Positions 33,622-45,700 of a DNA stretch of 64,000 bases are shown piece by piece. The stretch is taken from the NCBI RefSeq assembly GCF_000715075.1, contig NC_134096.1:122952643-123016642 (forward strand), given 5' to 3'. The DNA comes from Nicotiana tabacum (lineage: Eukaryota > Streptophyta > Magnoliopsida > Solanales > Solanaceae). The first letter of the stretch is position 1. Every line of letters begins with the position of its first letter. Made by a program: the position numbers and the translations under genes. The notes under the pieces are model-generated. The model made no database searches. It was given only the letters and a program-made list of their open reading frames with translations, and was not told the DNA's origin.

Positions 33622-35099
33622 TCAAGGATAATACTTCTTCAAAAACTTGCCATTGATAAGGCCGATTCTCATGCCATCTGCATCAACTAACTTGTAAGCC
33701 CCACTTGAATAAGCTTCTTGCACGACATATGGCCCATCCCACTTTGAAGTGAACTTCCCTACAGGTTTATGGGAAGTAATAATGGGCGTTCTTATGGCAA
33801 GGACTTGATCTCCTACTTGAAAGGATCTGGGGCGAACTCTTTTATTGAAGGCGCGAGACAATCGAGCTTGATAACATTCAAGACTCTGTTGAGCTTCCAA
33901 CCTTTTCTCATCAAGAGCCTCCAACTCTGCTAATCGAAGTATAGCATTTTCTTCATCAATGATCCCTTCTTGAATAGCCAGTCGTAATGAAAGTATTTGA
34001 CGCTCGAGTGGCAAGACAGCTTTGACTCCATAAACGAGCGAATAAGGAGTCGCTTGTGTTGGCGTGTGGTGAGTCGTCCTATATGCCCATAGAGCTTCTT
34101 CCATACGGTCATTCCAATCTCGTTTGGATTTGGAGACGACTTTCTTTAACAAGTTGCATAGAGTTTTGTTGAATGCCTCAGCTAGACCATTGGCGGCAGC
34201 ATTGTACATCGAAGAGTTACGTTGCTTGAAGCCAAAGAGATCACAAATCTTGTTCATCAACCTATTATCGAATGGCTTTCCATTATCCGTTATTATGTAA
34301 CGAGGAATGCCAAAGCGATAAATAATGTCTACTTGGATGAAACTTGTAATATTTTCCTTCTTTACTTCTTTGGTAGTGGTCCAACAACATCCAATCCCCA
34401 AGCGTCAAACGGCCAGGATGCCACAGTCGAGTGCAACACTTCAGGAGGTTGATGAATAAAATTTGCATGGAATTGACAAGCCTTGCATCTTCGAGCGTAG
34501 TCCAAGCAATCTGTTACCATCGTTGGCCAATAATACCCCATCTTTTTTATATGGAAGTGGAGCTTTGGTCCAGACTGATGTGACCCACATACCTCAGAAT
34601 GTACCTCTTGCAAAGCTTGGAGTGCTTCTTCTTCCCCTAAGCATCGCAAGAGTACTCCCTCGAATGACCTTCTGTATAGAGTATCTTTGTAGTAAAGGAA
34701 GCGAGGTGCACGACGACGGATTTCAGTCCTTCTCCTCAGATTTTCTGGAAGTATCTCATAGATTAAGTAGTCGATAATGGGTTGTCTCCATTCTTCTTTC
34801 TCAGCTTCAGAAACAGCGACAAGATGCTTAAGTTCATTTCCTTCACCTTCAACCTCATTTGGTAGCGGTACTACCCATTTTTGGCACACAGTAACTTGCG
34901 CTTGATCAGGTAGGGTTAACGATGAATCTAGGGCAGCTAAAGCATCAGCCTTCTTGTTTTCTTTCCTTGGCACATATTGAATAGTCACGTCACCGACCCA
35001 TCCCATTAATTTTTTAGCATAATCATGATATGGGTGTAATTCAGGTTTTTTAACCTCGTAACTAACTAAAACTGGTTGATCACCAACTGAGAGTCACTA
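33622..35099 (-). pseudogene. Decayed second RNase H end and integrase of Tat element 2
   Basis: From 35006 the frame reads the end of the archaeal-type RNase H region (VPRKENKKADALAAL), the integrase zinc domain (CGSHQSGPK with RRCKACQFH) and the first core Asp (WGLDVVGPLPKK), then a frameshift near 34370. The next frame has IITDNGKPF and NGLAEAFNKT (second Asp and the Glu) and ends at 33622 with GKFLKKYYP. Confidence 0.88.
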
Positions 35100-36856
35100 A
35101 AGACTTGCAATTGCAACCGCTTTATTTTGACAGCCATTTTAAGCCCAAGTATTAGTGCTTGATACTCAGCAAGGTTGTTATAGCAGAGTTACGTCAACGT
35201 AAAAGAGTATGGCAGAACTTCACCTTGAGAAGTGACAAATACTACACCAGCACCAGCACCAGCTCCTTCGCGATGTGCAGAACCATCAAAGTACATCTTC
35301 CATGGAGGTTGAACTTTAATGACCATTGCGTCCTCATCAGGCAGTTCATCAGTTAGCTCCCAATCATCAGGTATAGGGTGATCTGCCAAGAAGTCTGCCA
35401 ATGCTTGTCCTTTTACAGCTTTTTGAGGGATGTACAAAATCTCGAATTGTTGAAATTGGAGATACCATCTCGCTAGTCGATCACTAAGGACAGGTTTTGA
35501 CATCACGAACTTGATGGGATTTGCTCTAGAAACCAAACGAATGACATGATCTTGAAAGTAGTGCTTCAACTTTTGGATTGCGAAGACTAGCGCCAAACAT
35601 AACTTTTCAATTGGCGAATAATTCAGCTCATTTGGTGTCATCATCCTGTTCAAGTAGTAAAGGGAGTTTTCTTTCCCTTCACTATTTTCTTGGGCCAACA
35701 ATGCTCCAAGAGACCTTTCTTGTGATGAAATGTATAGTATCAGCGGCTTTCCAAGTGTAGGGGCTGCCAAAACTGGAGGCTTCATTAAGTAGGATTTAAT
35801 ACTCTCAAAGGCATTGCTACACGTTTGGTCCCATTTGAAAGGGACACCTTTCTTCATAAGGCGACCGAATGGTCGGCACCTCCCAGCTAGGTTTGAGATG
35901 AATCTCCTAAGGTACGCTAACTTTCCTTGCAGACTTTTCAATTCGTGAATATCCCGAGGCTCAGGCATTTTCAAAATGGCATCCACTTTGGCTTGATCAA
36001 TTTCGATCCCTCTATGTCGGACAATGAAACCAAGGAACTTTCCAGAAGTAACTCTAAAGGTACATTTCAATGCATTCATCCTAAGTTGGTACCTCCGGAG
36101 CAACTCAAACACCATTCTCAAGTCTTTCAAGTGGTTGCCCTTCTCTCTTGATTTTATCACCAAGTCATCAATATAGCATTCGACATTCTTGTGGAGAAGA
36201 TCGTCAAAAATATTCTGCATAGCCCTTTGGTAAGTAGCACCGGCGTTCTTCAAGCCAAAAGGCATTACCTTGTAGCAATAAATACCCTTGGGGGTGCGGA
36301 ATACAGTAAGCTCTTCATCTTTTGGTGCCATGCGAATTTGGTTATAGCCCGACGAACCGTCCATGAAAGACATTGCCTCGTAACCAGTAGTAACATCGAT
36401 CATCAGCTCTGGAATACGGAGCGATAATTCATCTTTGGGACACACATTGTTGAGATCCCCGAAGTCAACGCATACTCGAATCTAGCCATTCTTCTTCCTT
36501 ACAGGGAGGACAATACTTGAAACTCATGTTGGGTATTTAACTTCCCGAATAAATCCAGCTTCAATGAGTTTGTTAACTTTGATTTCGATCAGGGGAACCA
36601 AGCCCGGCCTAAAGCTCCTTTGAGCTTGCTTAACAGGACGAGCGTCATTCTTGACTGCAAGGTGATGGACTGCTACTTTAGGGTCCAAACAAGGCATTTT
36701 TTTGTAACTCCAAGCAAAGATATCCCTAAACTCCTTGAGTAACTCAATATAAGTACTTTCTTCATCAACTTCTAGTAAAGTACTTAGGTAGGTGGATCTT
36801 GGTTCTTCATCAGTGCCAAGGTTAACTTCTTTTAAGGCATCAATTGTTGCCTTCAC
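35100..36856 (-). pseudogene. Decayed RT and RNase H of Tat element 2
   Basis: RT carries RVCVDFGDLNNVCPKDE, FMDGSSGYNQIRMAPKDEE, MPFGLKNAGATYQRAM and the catalytic ECYIDDLVIKS (about 36175). RNase H (SLGALLAQ, YYLNRMMTPNELNY, GQALADFLADHP) and the start of the archaeal-type RNase H (WKMYFDGSAHREGAGAG) follow in one frame to TAA at 35189-35191. A TGA and a TAG near 36535 and 36483 replace Trp and Gln. Confidence 0.9.
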
Positions 36857-37594
36857 CCCTTATTCAAGTTCCGACGGAGCATCTTTTGCATCTTCATCTT
36901 CTTGAGGGTCCCCATCGTTGAAGGATGTATGATAACATGGTGAAACATCCTCTAACTCTGCATTATCCTCCATTGAAGATGGAACACCATTCTCGCCTTG
37001 TACAGTAACATGATATGAAGAACCCACACTTTCTTCATCTTCGTCACGTTCCTTAGTGTAGACGACAGTATATGGCTTTACCTTCAGTACCACAAGTTTT
37101 GTTTGTCGCCTCATTCTAGAAGGAACCAAACTTTGGAAATCCTTAGAGATCTTCTGGATTTTGGGCGAAGCGGATGTTCTTATGCTTTGAAAATTTCTCT
37201 GGAACTTGTTCCCCTTCTTTAATGGACCCAATCTCTCAAACACAGAAGTCCTCACAGTTGATTTTCCAAGTCGATCAAAGACAGAAGGCTTATTAGAAGC
37301 AGCAGATTCATCTTCTACAGTGATATAATTGATGCTCGCCCTTCTTATGGAGATGCGCACTGGTAACAGTTGCTTGTATCCCAAACCTTCATGTGGTTGT
37401 CTCGTCACAGCTTATGATGGTAGCTTCCCTAACTTTGACGGCTAATTAGGATTGTATCTAGCTTTTGCAAATAGCCTGTAAGCATTAGGATCAAAACCTT
37501 CATATGTTCGCTTTGTAGGGAGTGCCACATTCTGCAAACGATTTTGGGCCACAAACCTTGCAAGCGGCATTGAGGATGACTTTACTGCCTCAAT
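36857..37594 (-). pseudogene. Protease-RT linker of Tat element 2
   Basis: A readable stretch (37408 to 36860) with SVFDRLGKSTVRTSVFERLG, a repeat-like pair, and an acidic end. It is not a known enzymatic domain; similar linkers occur in related solanaceous elements. Confidence 0.55.
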
Positions 37595-38341
37595 TCATTT
37601 CACCAGAAGAGTTAACCCATTTAGCATGTTAGTTTGGAGATTAGATGATACACCTTCATTTTTCTTCTTTTTAGGGACATATTGGAGCGGAGGAGTTACT
37701 TTCTTGTCGTAAGACACAATGTTCCCTTTATGAGACTTATTTGGGTTGGGGTGTACCTTCTCAGCAACATATTTGGTTTTGTCAGCAACCACCTCAGCTC
37801 TCTTAGCCATGGACTCATCATCCTTGACATTCATGACATCATCAACTTTTAGCTCATTCACAATGCGGTTCTTCAAGTAGAACTTTGCATCGGCGAAGTG
37901 TGACTCAGCCTCGGTGAATGGCTCGTCATCAGCAATTATCTTCTTCTCGACTTCACCTTCGTAGTATTTCAAACATTGATGGTAGGTAGATGGAACCACT
38001 TTATTCTCATGTATCCAAGGCATTCCAAGCAAGACGTTGTATGAAGTCTTTAAATCGATCACATGCAGCCATGCACTTGATTGCATATCTTCAATGATGA
38101 TTTACAACCTGATCGCGCCTATGGCTTTTCGCCCCCCTTGGTTGAATCCTTGGATCATCACACGACTTTTTGAGAGTTCATTCATGGGAATACCAAGTTC
38201 TTTCACAGTGCGAATTGGCAAAATGTTCACTGAGGATCCTCCATCAACCAAAATTCGATTTACCCTTTCATCACGCATATAGTCAACCAGGTACAATGGG
38301 CAGTTATGAAGAGTATCACCTAGCAGAAGATCGTCATTTGT
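37595..38341 (-). pseudogene. Decayed protease of Tat element 2
   Basis: Active-site motif RILVDGGSSVNILP near 38250, then GFNQGGRKAIG, a TAA near 38102, and the continuation HVIDLKTSYNVLLGMPWIHE. The DGGSS form is normal for Tat proteases, so the catalytic centre itself is intact. Confidence 0.82.
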
Positions 38342-38353
38342 GAACGTGACTTT

Positions 38354-40580
38354 TTATTCACAAGCATTAACTTCTTGAGGAGTGGACTCGATGAGCTTTT
38401 CCGAAGATGTTGCCAACGGTAGGTCATCACTCTTTTCTTTCCCTTCGTCAGCATAGCAACAAGAGGCATCGATACCCCCATGGGAAATCTTTATGCGGAA
38501 CCAACTTGGTAAAAACTCCTCCAAGGTCACTGGATTTCGTGGTTTTTGAAAGTGGTACACCTCCACTTTTGCTTTCTTTAAGTGCTTAACTGGATTCCAT
38601 CTCCTTGGTCTTTTTACCATCATTTTCCTTATTGGTTGTTCTACTGATTCTTTTCGTGGGCTCCTTCTGTGGTGCCTACGACGAGTCACCAACGTCCAAC
38701 CTTCATCATCATCAGGTTGATTGACTTCAGCTTTGTCGTTCTCGAGTAATTCTTCATCTTTACTTTCTTTAAAACCACATAATTCATCCGGACTGAATAA
38801 GCCAAAGGTGATAGAGACTTGGTTTGCGCTTACTTTCTCATCTTCAAGCACGATTGTCTTTTCGCGAGCCAAGTCCATAACTTTGTCCTTGAAGACAAAG
38901 CACTTCTCCAGAGGGTGGCTTACAAGTCGATGGTATTTGCAGTAATTTGGGTCATTTGTTTTCCCGGCTTCATTTGGTCGATTCATCTCCGGAAGCTCAA
39001 TGACATTTAACTCGAGGAGTTCTTCAAAAATAGCTAGCACATCAGAATCCAGAAATGGGTACTCTTTCTCTTGCATTTCTTTTAGAGTCAACTTTTCACT
39101 TGGCTTATCTTGAAAAGAAGTGGATTTCATACTCTGCTTCTTGCTCACCTTCGTCGTGAACTTTACAAGTGATGTGTTGACATTCATAGCTTCTTTGCTT
39201 TCAGGCTTGGGTACGAACTTGCCCCACTTCCTCACTTCTTGCTTGTCGTTCCCCTTGCGAGGTTCATAGATGGGCAGCCTTTCATTTTCAGCAGAGGCCA
39301 TGCTCAATTCCATGTCATGGGCACGAGTTGCAAGTTCTTCAAATGTGCTAGGCTTGATACCTTGCAAGATGTAGCGCAATCCCCAATGCATGCCTTGGAT
39401 GCACATCTCTATGCCCGAAGCTTCACTAAGCCTGTCTTTGCAGTTGAGGCTTGCATTCCTCCAACGATTGATAAAGTCGATAACTGGTTCACCCTTTCGT
39501 TGACGAGTATTTGTAAGTTCTATCATACTCACAGTACGTCTCATGCTATAAAAGCGATTGAGGAATTCTTGCTCTAGTTGATATCAACTATCAACAGATC
39601 CAACCTCGAGGTCCGTGTACCAATCAAAAGCATTTCTTTTTAATGAGCGGACAAACTGCTTGACGAGGTAATCTCCATAAGTCCCAGCATTGTTGCATGT
39701 CTCAACGAAGTGAGCCACATGTTGCTTTAGATTGCCTTTTGCCATCAAACTGTTGAAATTTTGGAGGTTGATATCCAGCAGGCATCTTCAACATATCGAT
39801 CCTTGAAGTGTACGGCTTTGCGTAGGTAAAGGAGGACCTGGAAGCGACTTCATATTTGTTTTTTATAGTCCCTTCAATGAACTCTTTTAGTTGATTGATT
39901 GGAATCATCCCTTCCGAAGAGGCTGGAATTTCCTTAGTGGATGCAACTTGTCGTGGGGGAGGATCAATCTCTTGAACTTTTGGGAGTTTGCCAGGTGCAT
40001 GGGTGGATTATTCTTCCATCAAGATTCCCACCCTATCTGTTAGCTTGTCGATTCTAGCATCTTGATTTTGCATGTACTTGGTCAAGCCAGCGATTGCATC
40101 CGTCAAGTTTGCCAACTGCTCCTCCACAGATGAAGTGTTTGTCACCATGGCTTGCATGATTGTCGTGGACGATGGAGAGTAGCATGGATTTTCACACAGA
40201 TTGATCCTTGATTGACTCACGCTATGTGGTGTAAGTGGGGAGGATCCATCACTTGAAGCATCATCATCTTCCTTCACAGCAGAGTGCTTGGATTCGGAGA
40301 GGTCAAGCAGAGCAAGAGTTTTCTTGATCTTTTTAGCAACATCGCTTCCTCCTTCGGGTGCGTTTGTGAATCTTGCTCCTTTTGAGGAAGAAGATCCGAA
40401 AACAGGAGTTGATGCGGACGGCACTTGGGGTGCGTGTTGTCCTAACGAGCTTGCTTTGCTCCTCGTAACTGGTCCAAAGCTTCCAAAGGTAACATCGAGG
40501 ATGCTTTCCACATCAGCATAGAACCTGGAATTAGCAGCCTTGGTGGAAATTGAACCGGAGTTGATTTTCTTTGAAGCCAT
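38354..40580 (-). pseudogene. Decayed gag of Tat element 2
   Basis: Starts at ATG 40580-40578 (MASKK). A Ser-rich N-terminal part ends in TDRVGILMEE, then TAA near 40010 where Gln is expected. The Gag core follows in pieces: KMPAGYQPPKFQQFDGK (about 39790), a damaged stretch with frameshift and stops near 39590-39700, then [15 protein letters not shown] and [20 protein letters not shown] zinc-knuckle-like [15 protein letters not shown] lies near 38930. Confidence 0.87.
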
Positions 40581-40633
40581 TTCAATGTTCTTGAACTTTG
40601 GTGATTGAAAAGTTGAGATGAGAGGTAGAGATT

Positions 40634-40651
40634 GTCCCACCGGGCGTGCCA
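40634..40651 (-). other. Primer-binding site of Tat element 2
   Basis: The minus strand reads TGGCACGCCCGGTGGGAC five bases after the 5' LTR. The matching tRNA was not identified. Confidence 0.65.
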
Positions 40652-40656
40652 GAATT

Positions 40657-41543
40657 TGTAGACAATAAATTGCGTCGAGAAAATAAAATCAAGACCGAAA
40701 ATATCGCAACAATCGTAGTATTTTATTTCAAATATTTGAGTGTACAATCTCTATGAATCCTCTGATTCTACTTTTCCAATAGTAAATAAATTCAAGGGCC
40801 TTTGAGCTTGATTTGAACCTATATTTGTTGTCACGAACGATGATCTTGAATTCAACTAGCACGAACTTTGATTTGAACTCGTACTCCTTGAATCTTGATT
40901 TATTCTTCGTTCTTGAGCTTGAACTTAATTTGTTCTTCGTTTTTGAGCTTGAACTTGATTTTGTTAAATTTGAACTTGATTGCTTGAAGCTTGAAACTTA
41001 TGGAGGAATTTGCAGCGTTTGATCCACGGGCTCTTTCTTGCTTCTTGTTATAACTTCTGGTGTCTTTTCTGGGTTATGAAGACCCTTATTTATAGTTGTG
41101 GAAGGGAGTAGTTGTGATAAGAACAAACTCTTTCCGACCAATCAAATTAGAGTGTGACATGGTCGCATTTGATTGGCCAGAACATGTCACTTGCACACGT
41201 GGCGCTGTTTCATTGGCCTTTTAATGTGACTTAACATGCCTTGTCATTTTGACACGTGGCATGATCCTATTGGCTCTTTCGTTTGAATTGGCGTGCCACG
41301 TCATTTCACGTGTGGCACCAAACTGGGCCTCTTTGAAGATGACATCTTGGGCCTAATGAAGTGGGCCCATCACTTTAGCCCAATGGATTAAGACTTATTT
41401 ATTTCATGCATATATATTGGATTTATATAATTAATCCAATTATATTAGCCAATAATATCTATTTGGACCAATATATCTTGAACTATAAAATATAATCCAA
41501 ATTATTTTATGTATTTAATTTTAATAAAATTTATATGGCTACA
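40657..41543 (-). repeat. Tat element 2, 5' LTR
   Basis: Partner of 31581-32468, differing by scattered substitutions and single-base indels. TATA box (minus strand) at about 41086-41095. Several CACGTG-type words (ACACGTGGC) lie in U3. Confidence 0.93.
41086..41095 (-). promoter_or_regulatory. TATA box of Tat element 2 5' LTR
   Basis: The minus strand reads CTATAAATAA upstream of GGGTCTTCATAACC. The 3' LTR has CTATAAATAG at the same place. Confidence 0.65.
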
Positions 41544-41548
41544 GGGAG

Positions 41549-42440
41549 TATTTGAGAAGAGGTTGTTTTGTCCCTCAATGGAAAAAGAAAGAAAGGAAGA
41601 ACTATTTAAAAGCATTTTTTTGTCTTATATGGTTTGAGTTTATTTTGAAGGTGTTTTGGACGGAAACTAGAATTTGACTATATTATTAATAGTCAAGATT
41701 GGGCACTTGGTCCTTTGGCCAATAAATAGTCCGAAATTTAATAATTTTTAGTCACTTATTAATTTTGTTATTTGATAAAAACGTTTTAAATTATTAAAAG
41801 GTAACTATTGGTTTTTAAAAGGTTCCTATTGGCAAAGGTTGAGTTTGTTAATCCTAACAGACACCTAAAAGGGTTTAAAAAATACCTCATTCCTCTCCAA
41901 AATGAAAATCATCAGAAAAGCAACAGTTTTCCATCTTGTTCTTTTTCTACTATCTACAATTCACAAAGTTTGTTCGAGTGAAAATTCGAGTTAATTGTTG
42001 GTATTCGAATTTCAGAGGCTTTGTAGAATCCTGGAGGAATTCTGCCATAATCCCTACAGCAACGAAATTGGGAGGCTTAAATTACTTAAGGACAATGACT
42101 ACACTATCAAGGCCTAATTATTTCATCCCCATATTCTGCTTCTTTTTTTTAACGCCGCCTCTGGCAACAGTTGCACCAGATTTGGATTATGGGCCAATTT
42201 TAGCCCAAGTTATCCACTGGTCTCTCACAATGCTCACTGTTCATGCAGCAAACAGTGCATTAGACAGACCCTCCCAGAAAAAGGGTAATATTAAAGCTGC
42301 AACATTAGGTGAAAATAGTTCCCAGCGTAACATCGTAGATTAAAAACGGATAGTGCATGCTCTTAAATACAGCTTATTGTATCAGCACTTCACAAACAGT
42401 AAATAATAATTCAAGGGATAATCATATGCCAATATATTCA
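41549..42440 (+). other. Probable old copia LTR remnant
   Basis: No gene supported. Text near 41980-42110 (GAGGCTTTGTAGAATCCTGG, GGAGGCTTAAATTACTTAAG) resembles the R-U5 part of the copia LTR at 16530-17458 read on the minus strand. Ends were not found. Confidence 0.35.
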
Positions 42441-42474
42441 TATTCATGGCGTTCCCATGCAAGACTTTCAATTA

Positions 42475-42480
42475 TTTATT
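42475..42480 (-). terminator. Possible polyadenylation signal of the host gene
   Basis: AATAAA on the minus strand about 310 bases after the stop codon at 42792. The distance is acceptable for a plant 3' UTR. Confidence 0.35.
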
Positions 42481-42791
42481 TCCACATGGGACTGAACTTA
42501 TGCCAGTGAAGAATATGTACAAATACACCTCCTTTCTGCCTTTGGGGATGATGCAACATACCTTAATCTTGGTTCTCTCGGTTCAGTTCTTGAATCCCAA
42601 AGCAAAATCTTGTTCTATTAATAGGAAAAAGGGTATTTACTTGCATCTACTAAGAGAAAACTAAAAGAACTTCCAAAATCTTGCTCTACATAATACTGTT
42701 GCAACTTATGAACTAGTAAGAATTCTCATATGCTTCCCCATTCAATATATGTTGGAGCAGTAGAAGAAAATGAACATACCACCCTTGGTTC

Positions 42792-45700
42792 TTATACAGG
42801 GATCGGAGTTTTCTCTAGGCTTTCTTTCCCAGTGATGCCATCTTTCAAAGTCTTGAAGTATTCATTGTAATCTTTCTCTGGAGGAGGGTTCTCTGGATCC
42901 ACCGTGAACGGCTCACTAAATGGAATGACACTTTTAACCTACCAGAGGAAGCAAGCGAGATGTTAGTAACTCAGAACAGATAAAAGACAATTCATTTCTG
43001 TTAGTCACTTTTCCTTCTTTTCCCCCATGAGCAAACTGGAAAATAGATAGATCAGATCCAGGAATTCTCAATTAATATAGATCACTAAACAGTTGTTCGG
43101 GAAGCCTAAAACAATTCTAAGGATTTCAAACCCATTGCAGGAAACTGTATTTTCAAGTTTAACTTTCACGGAAGATATTTAAGTGTGCATGTATAAATTG
43201 AAGCTGCAGTTAGAGTATAAGTTTTGTCGCGACAGTGCCGAGACTAACAAAGGAAGAAGATAGAATGAAGTACTTGCGAGAATCTACTATTCTTATAGAA
43301 GTTCTTTTTCTCTAAATTTAATTGGAGTTACATAGTATACATGAAATGTACACACTTCTGCACATTGCTGCTATTTATCACTGCTTCCAGACCCATAAAA
43401 AAAAAATCTGCCCACCGGTCCATATGAATTTAGATACATGAATTTGCCTGAATATCCTAAAATTCTGCTTAAAATGATGGCCATCCAGACAAAGATACCT
43501 TAAAGATGGATTTTAAATATGGAGTACCTTTTCCACCTAGCCAATGATTAGACATTGGAGGAAAGACAAGTATAAGATGCCATAAATGTGATTTAAATGT
43601 ACTGGCGATCAAGAGAAGCCAGCTATAAACTATGTTTCTTGTTAGGCAAGTACAACTCTGCATATGATAAGCAAAACATAAGGAATAAGCAATTATATGT
43701 CGTGTTGAAAGGACAAGCACCACCTCAAATGTCTTGTCACATGCATAGGGGCTTTTCAGTGCTGCCACACATATCCGAGCAACTTCTTCACGGGATATCT
43801 TCCCCTGTATATATCAGATATAAATGTTCTCATCAGAAATTAGAGAGCTTACCAACAGGGGCGGATCCAGAAACTACACTAAGGGGGCTCTGGAAAAAGC
43901 AGCAAAAGAGGTACTAATGGGGTCTGAACACAAGACTTGCTCAAGACACATTCCATGGGTCAAGGGATTCAATAACATGTATATATACCAATATTTTCTT
44001 ACTTTTAAAAATATAATTGCCAAAGTAAGCAGTGAGTTTTCAGTGAAGATGATTCAATTAAACGTCTTATGAATAGGGAAACTCCACCACTGCTCACCAA
44101 CATTATACAAATTGATCTTCAACTGGACTTTGTGGAAAACATAAAAAGAATTACACTGGCTCCACAAGGCTATAAATCAGAAAACAACTTTAATTTCTGA
44201 GCAAATACCGTGATATTGTCTCCTTGATCAAAAATGAGATCAGCTCCTGCAGGCTCCTCAGTTAAGGCACAAGGCCTGATTATTGTATATGGTATGCCAG
44301 ATTCTCGAATCTCATCTTCCCCCTGGCAAGAACCTTTATCTGTGTGAGAATAGGATCACAAATAGCAGAACGCTTAAGACCAGTGGCGCAGCCACCCTAT
44401 GCCAAGGGTGGTCAAGCGCACACCCTTCGCCAAAACATTATACTGCGTATATAAGTTAAATATTACTTTATATGGTTATATATTATACTTTGAACACCTT
44501 TAACACAGTTGGGTGAAGCAGTTCAGCAGTTTAGGGTGCTCAAAATAACGTGTTGTTCAGGGGTTCAAAGTTATGCCCATTTTATTTGCAAAAACTAAAC
44601 GGATACCACCAAGTGGTCTATTTGATTCTTTTCAATCTAAAAAATTTCCTAATAAAATAACTCTTATAACTTAAAATTTGTGTAGAAATAAACAACTAAT
44701 GTTAGAAGTAATCTTTTACCTAAAAGTTATTTCTTAAATAAATTTTATAAGGTAAAAATCAAGCTCTACAAAAATTTCTTCAACAAAAGCTCCCTACAAG
44801 TCCTCTCGACTCTTCTCTTTCCTTTGGTTTTATGCTACTTTTATTAGTAAAATTTCTAATGTTGTCTTTTTGTTATTTTAATTTTGATTTCTAAAATTCT
44901 AGTTCTATTAAAAGTTTTTTTATTGTTTAGCTAAATATTGCGTACACCATTTATCAACAAAAAATTTATTGAGTTGTTTAAAGTTTGAACACCCTCTTAG
45001 ACAGAATGCTCATTGTAAAACAAGATGGAATTGCTGTTATAAAATGGGCAGGGTAGATGTATAGGTAGAAATGCATACCAAGGAGAAGCTCCTATCTCCT
45101 ACTTAATTACCACTATTAACTTCTTTGTATATGGTTAAAATTCTTAGGACAACTTCCAACAGCGGTAGCACTTGACAATACCAGCAGCTGTAAATACAAC
45201 TTTGGTTAACTGGGAAATGATGCAAGCTAACCATCTGTGTTCAATCGGTGACAAAATCTCTCTTATTGAGTCCTAGACACTGGATCGGGAATATCATCCA
45301 TCTCAACCACCATTTAATATTCTTAAATAAAAAATTCATTTTATCTAAAAGATCATATTCCCATTTTACTACGCACAAGTGCAGGCTCAGAATTTGGGAA
45401 TATATCACATTTATTCTGACCATTAAGCATTTTTATTTTTGGGTGGATCAGTAACCTAACCATTAGGCAGCAGCAGAATTATCAACGCATTTATGCTCGT
45501 TGTAAAAGAAGTAGGAATACTTGAGATACAAACCTTTAACTTGAATGTCAGGATGAAGCCCAATTCCTTGTTCAATCGCACAGCTGGAGGCTGTTTGCTT
45601 AAATCAATTCCTGGTCTTTCCGGTCTAGTTACACCAGCAGAACTCACATGTATAAACCTGCAGAACAATAGAGTTAGTACAAAACTGAAAAATCAAGGAA

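Larger units (their letters stand above)
31581..41543 (-). mobile_element. Tat-lineage Ty3 element 2, full-length, youngest insertion
   Basis: LTRs 31581-32468 and 40657-41543 (888 and 887 bp) are very similar and flanked by a perfect 5-bp duplication GGGAG (31576-31580, 41544-41548). On the minus strand: PBS, gag, PR, RT, RNase H, archaeal-type RNase H, INT, then 1.15 kb of non-coding DNA with tandem repeats. Several stops and frameshifts make it inactive despite its young LTRs. Confidence 0.95.

Noticed and set aside
41936..42343. 135-codon plus-strand ORF near the 3' end of the host gene
   Set aside because: No recognisable domain, and its sequence overlaps copia LTR-like text; kept only as a probable LTR remnant.
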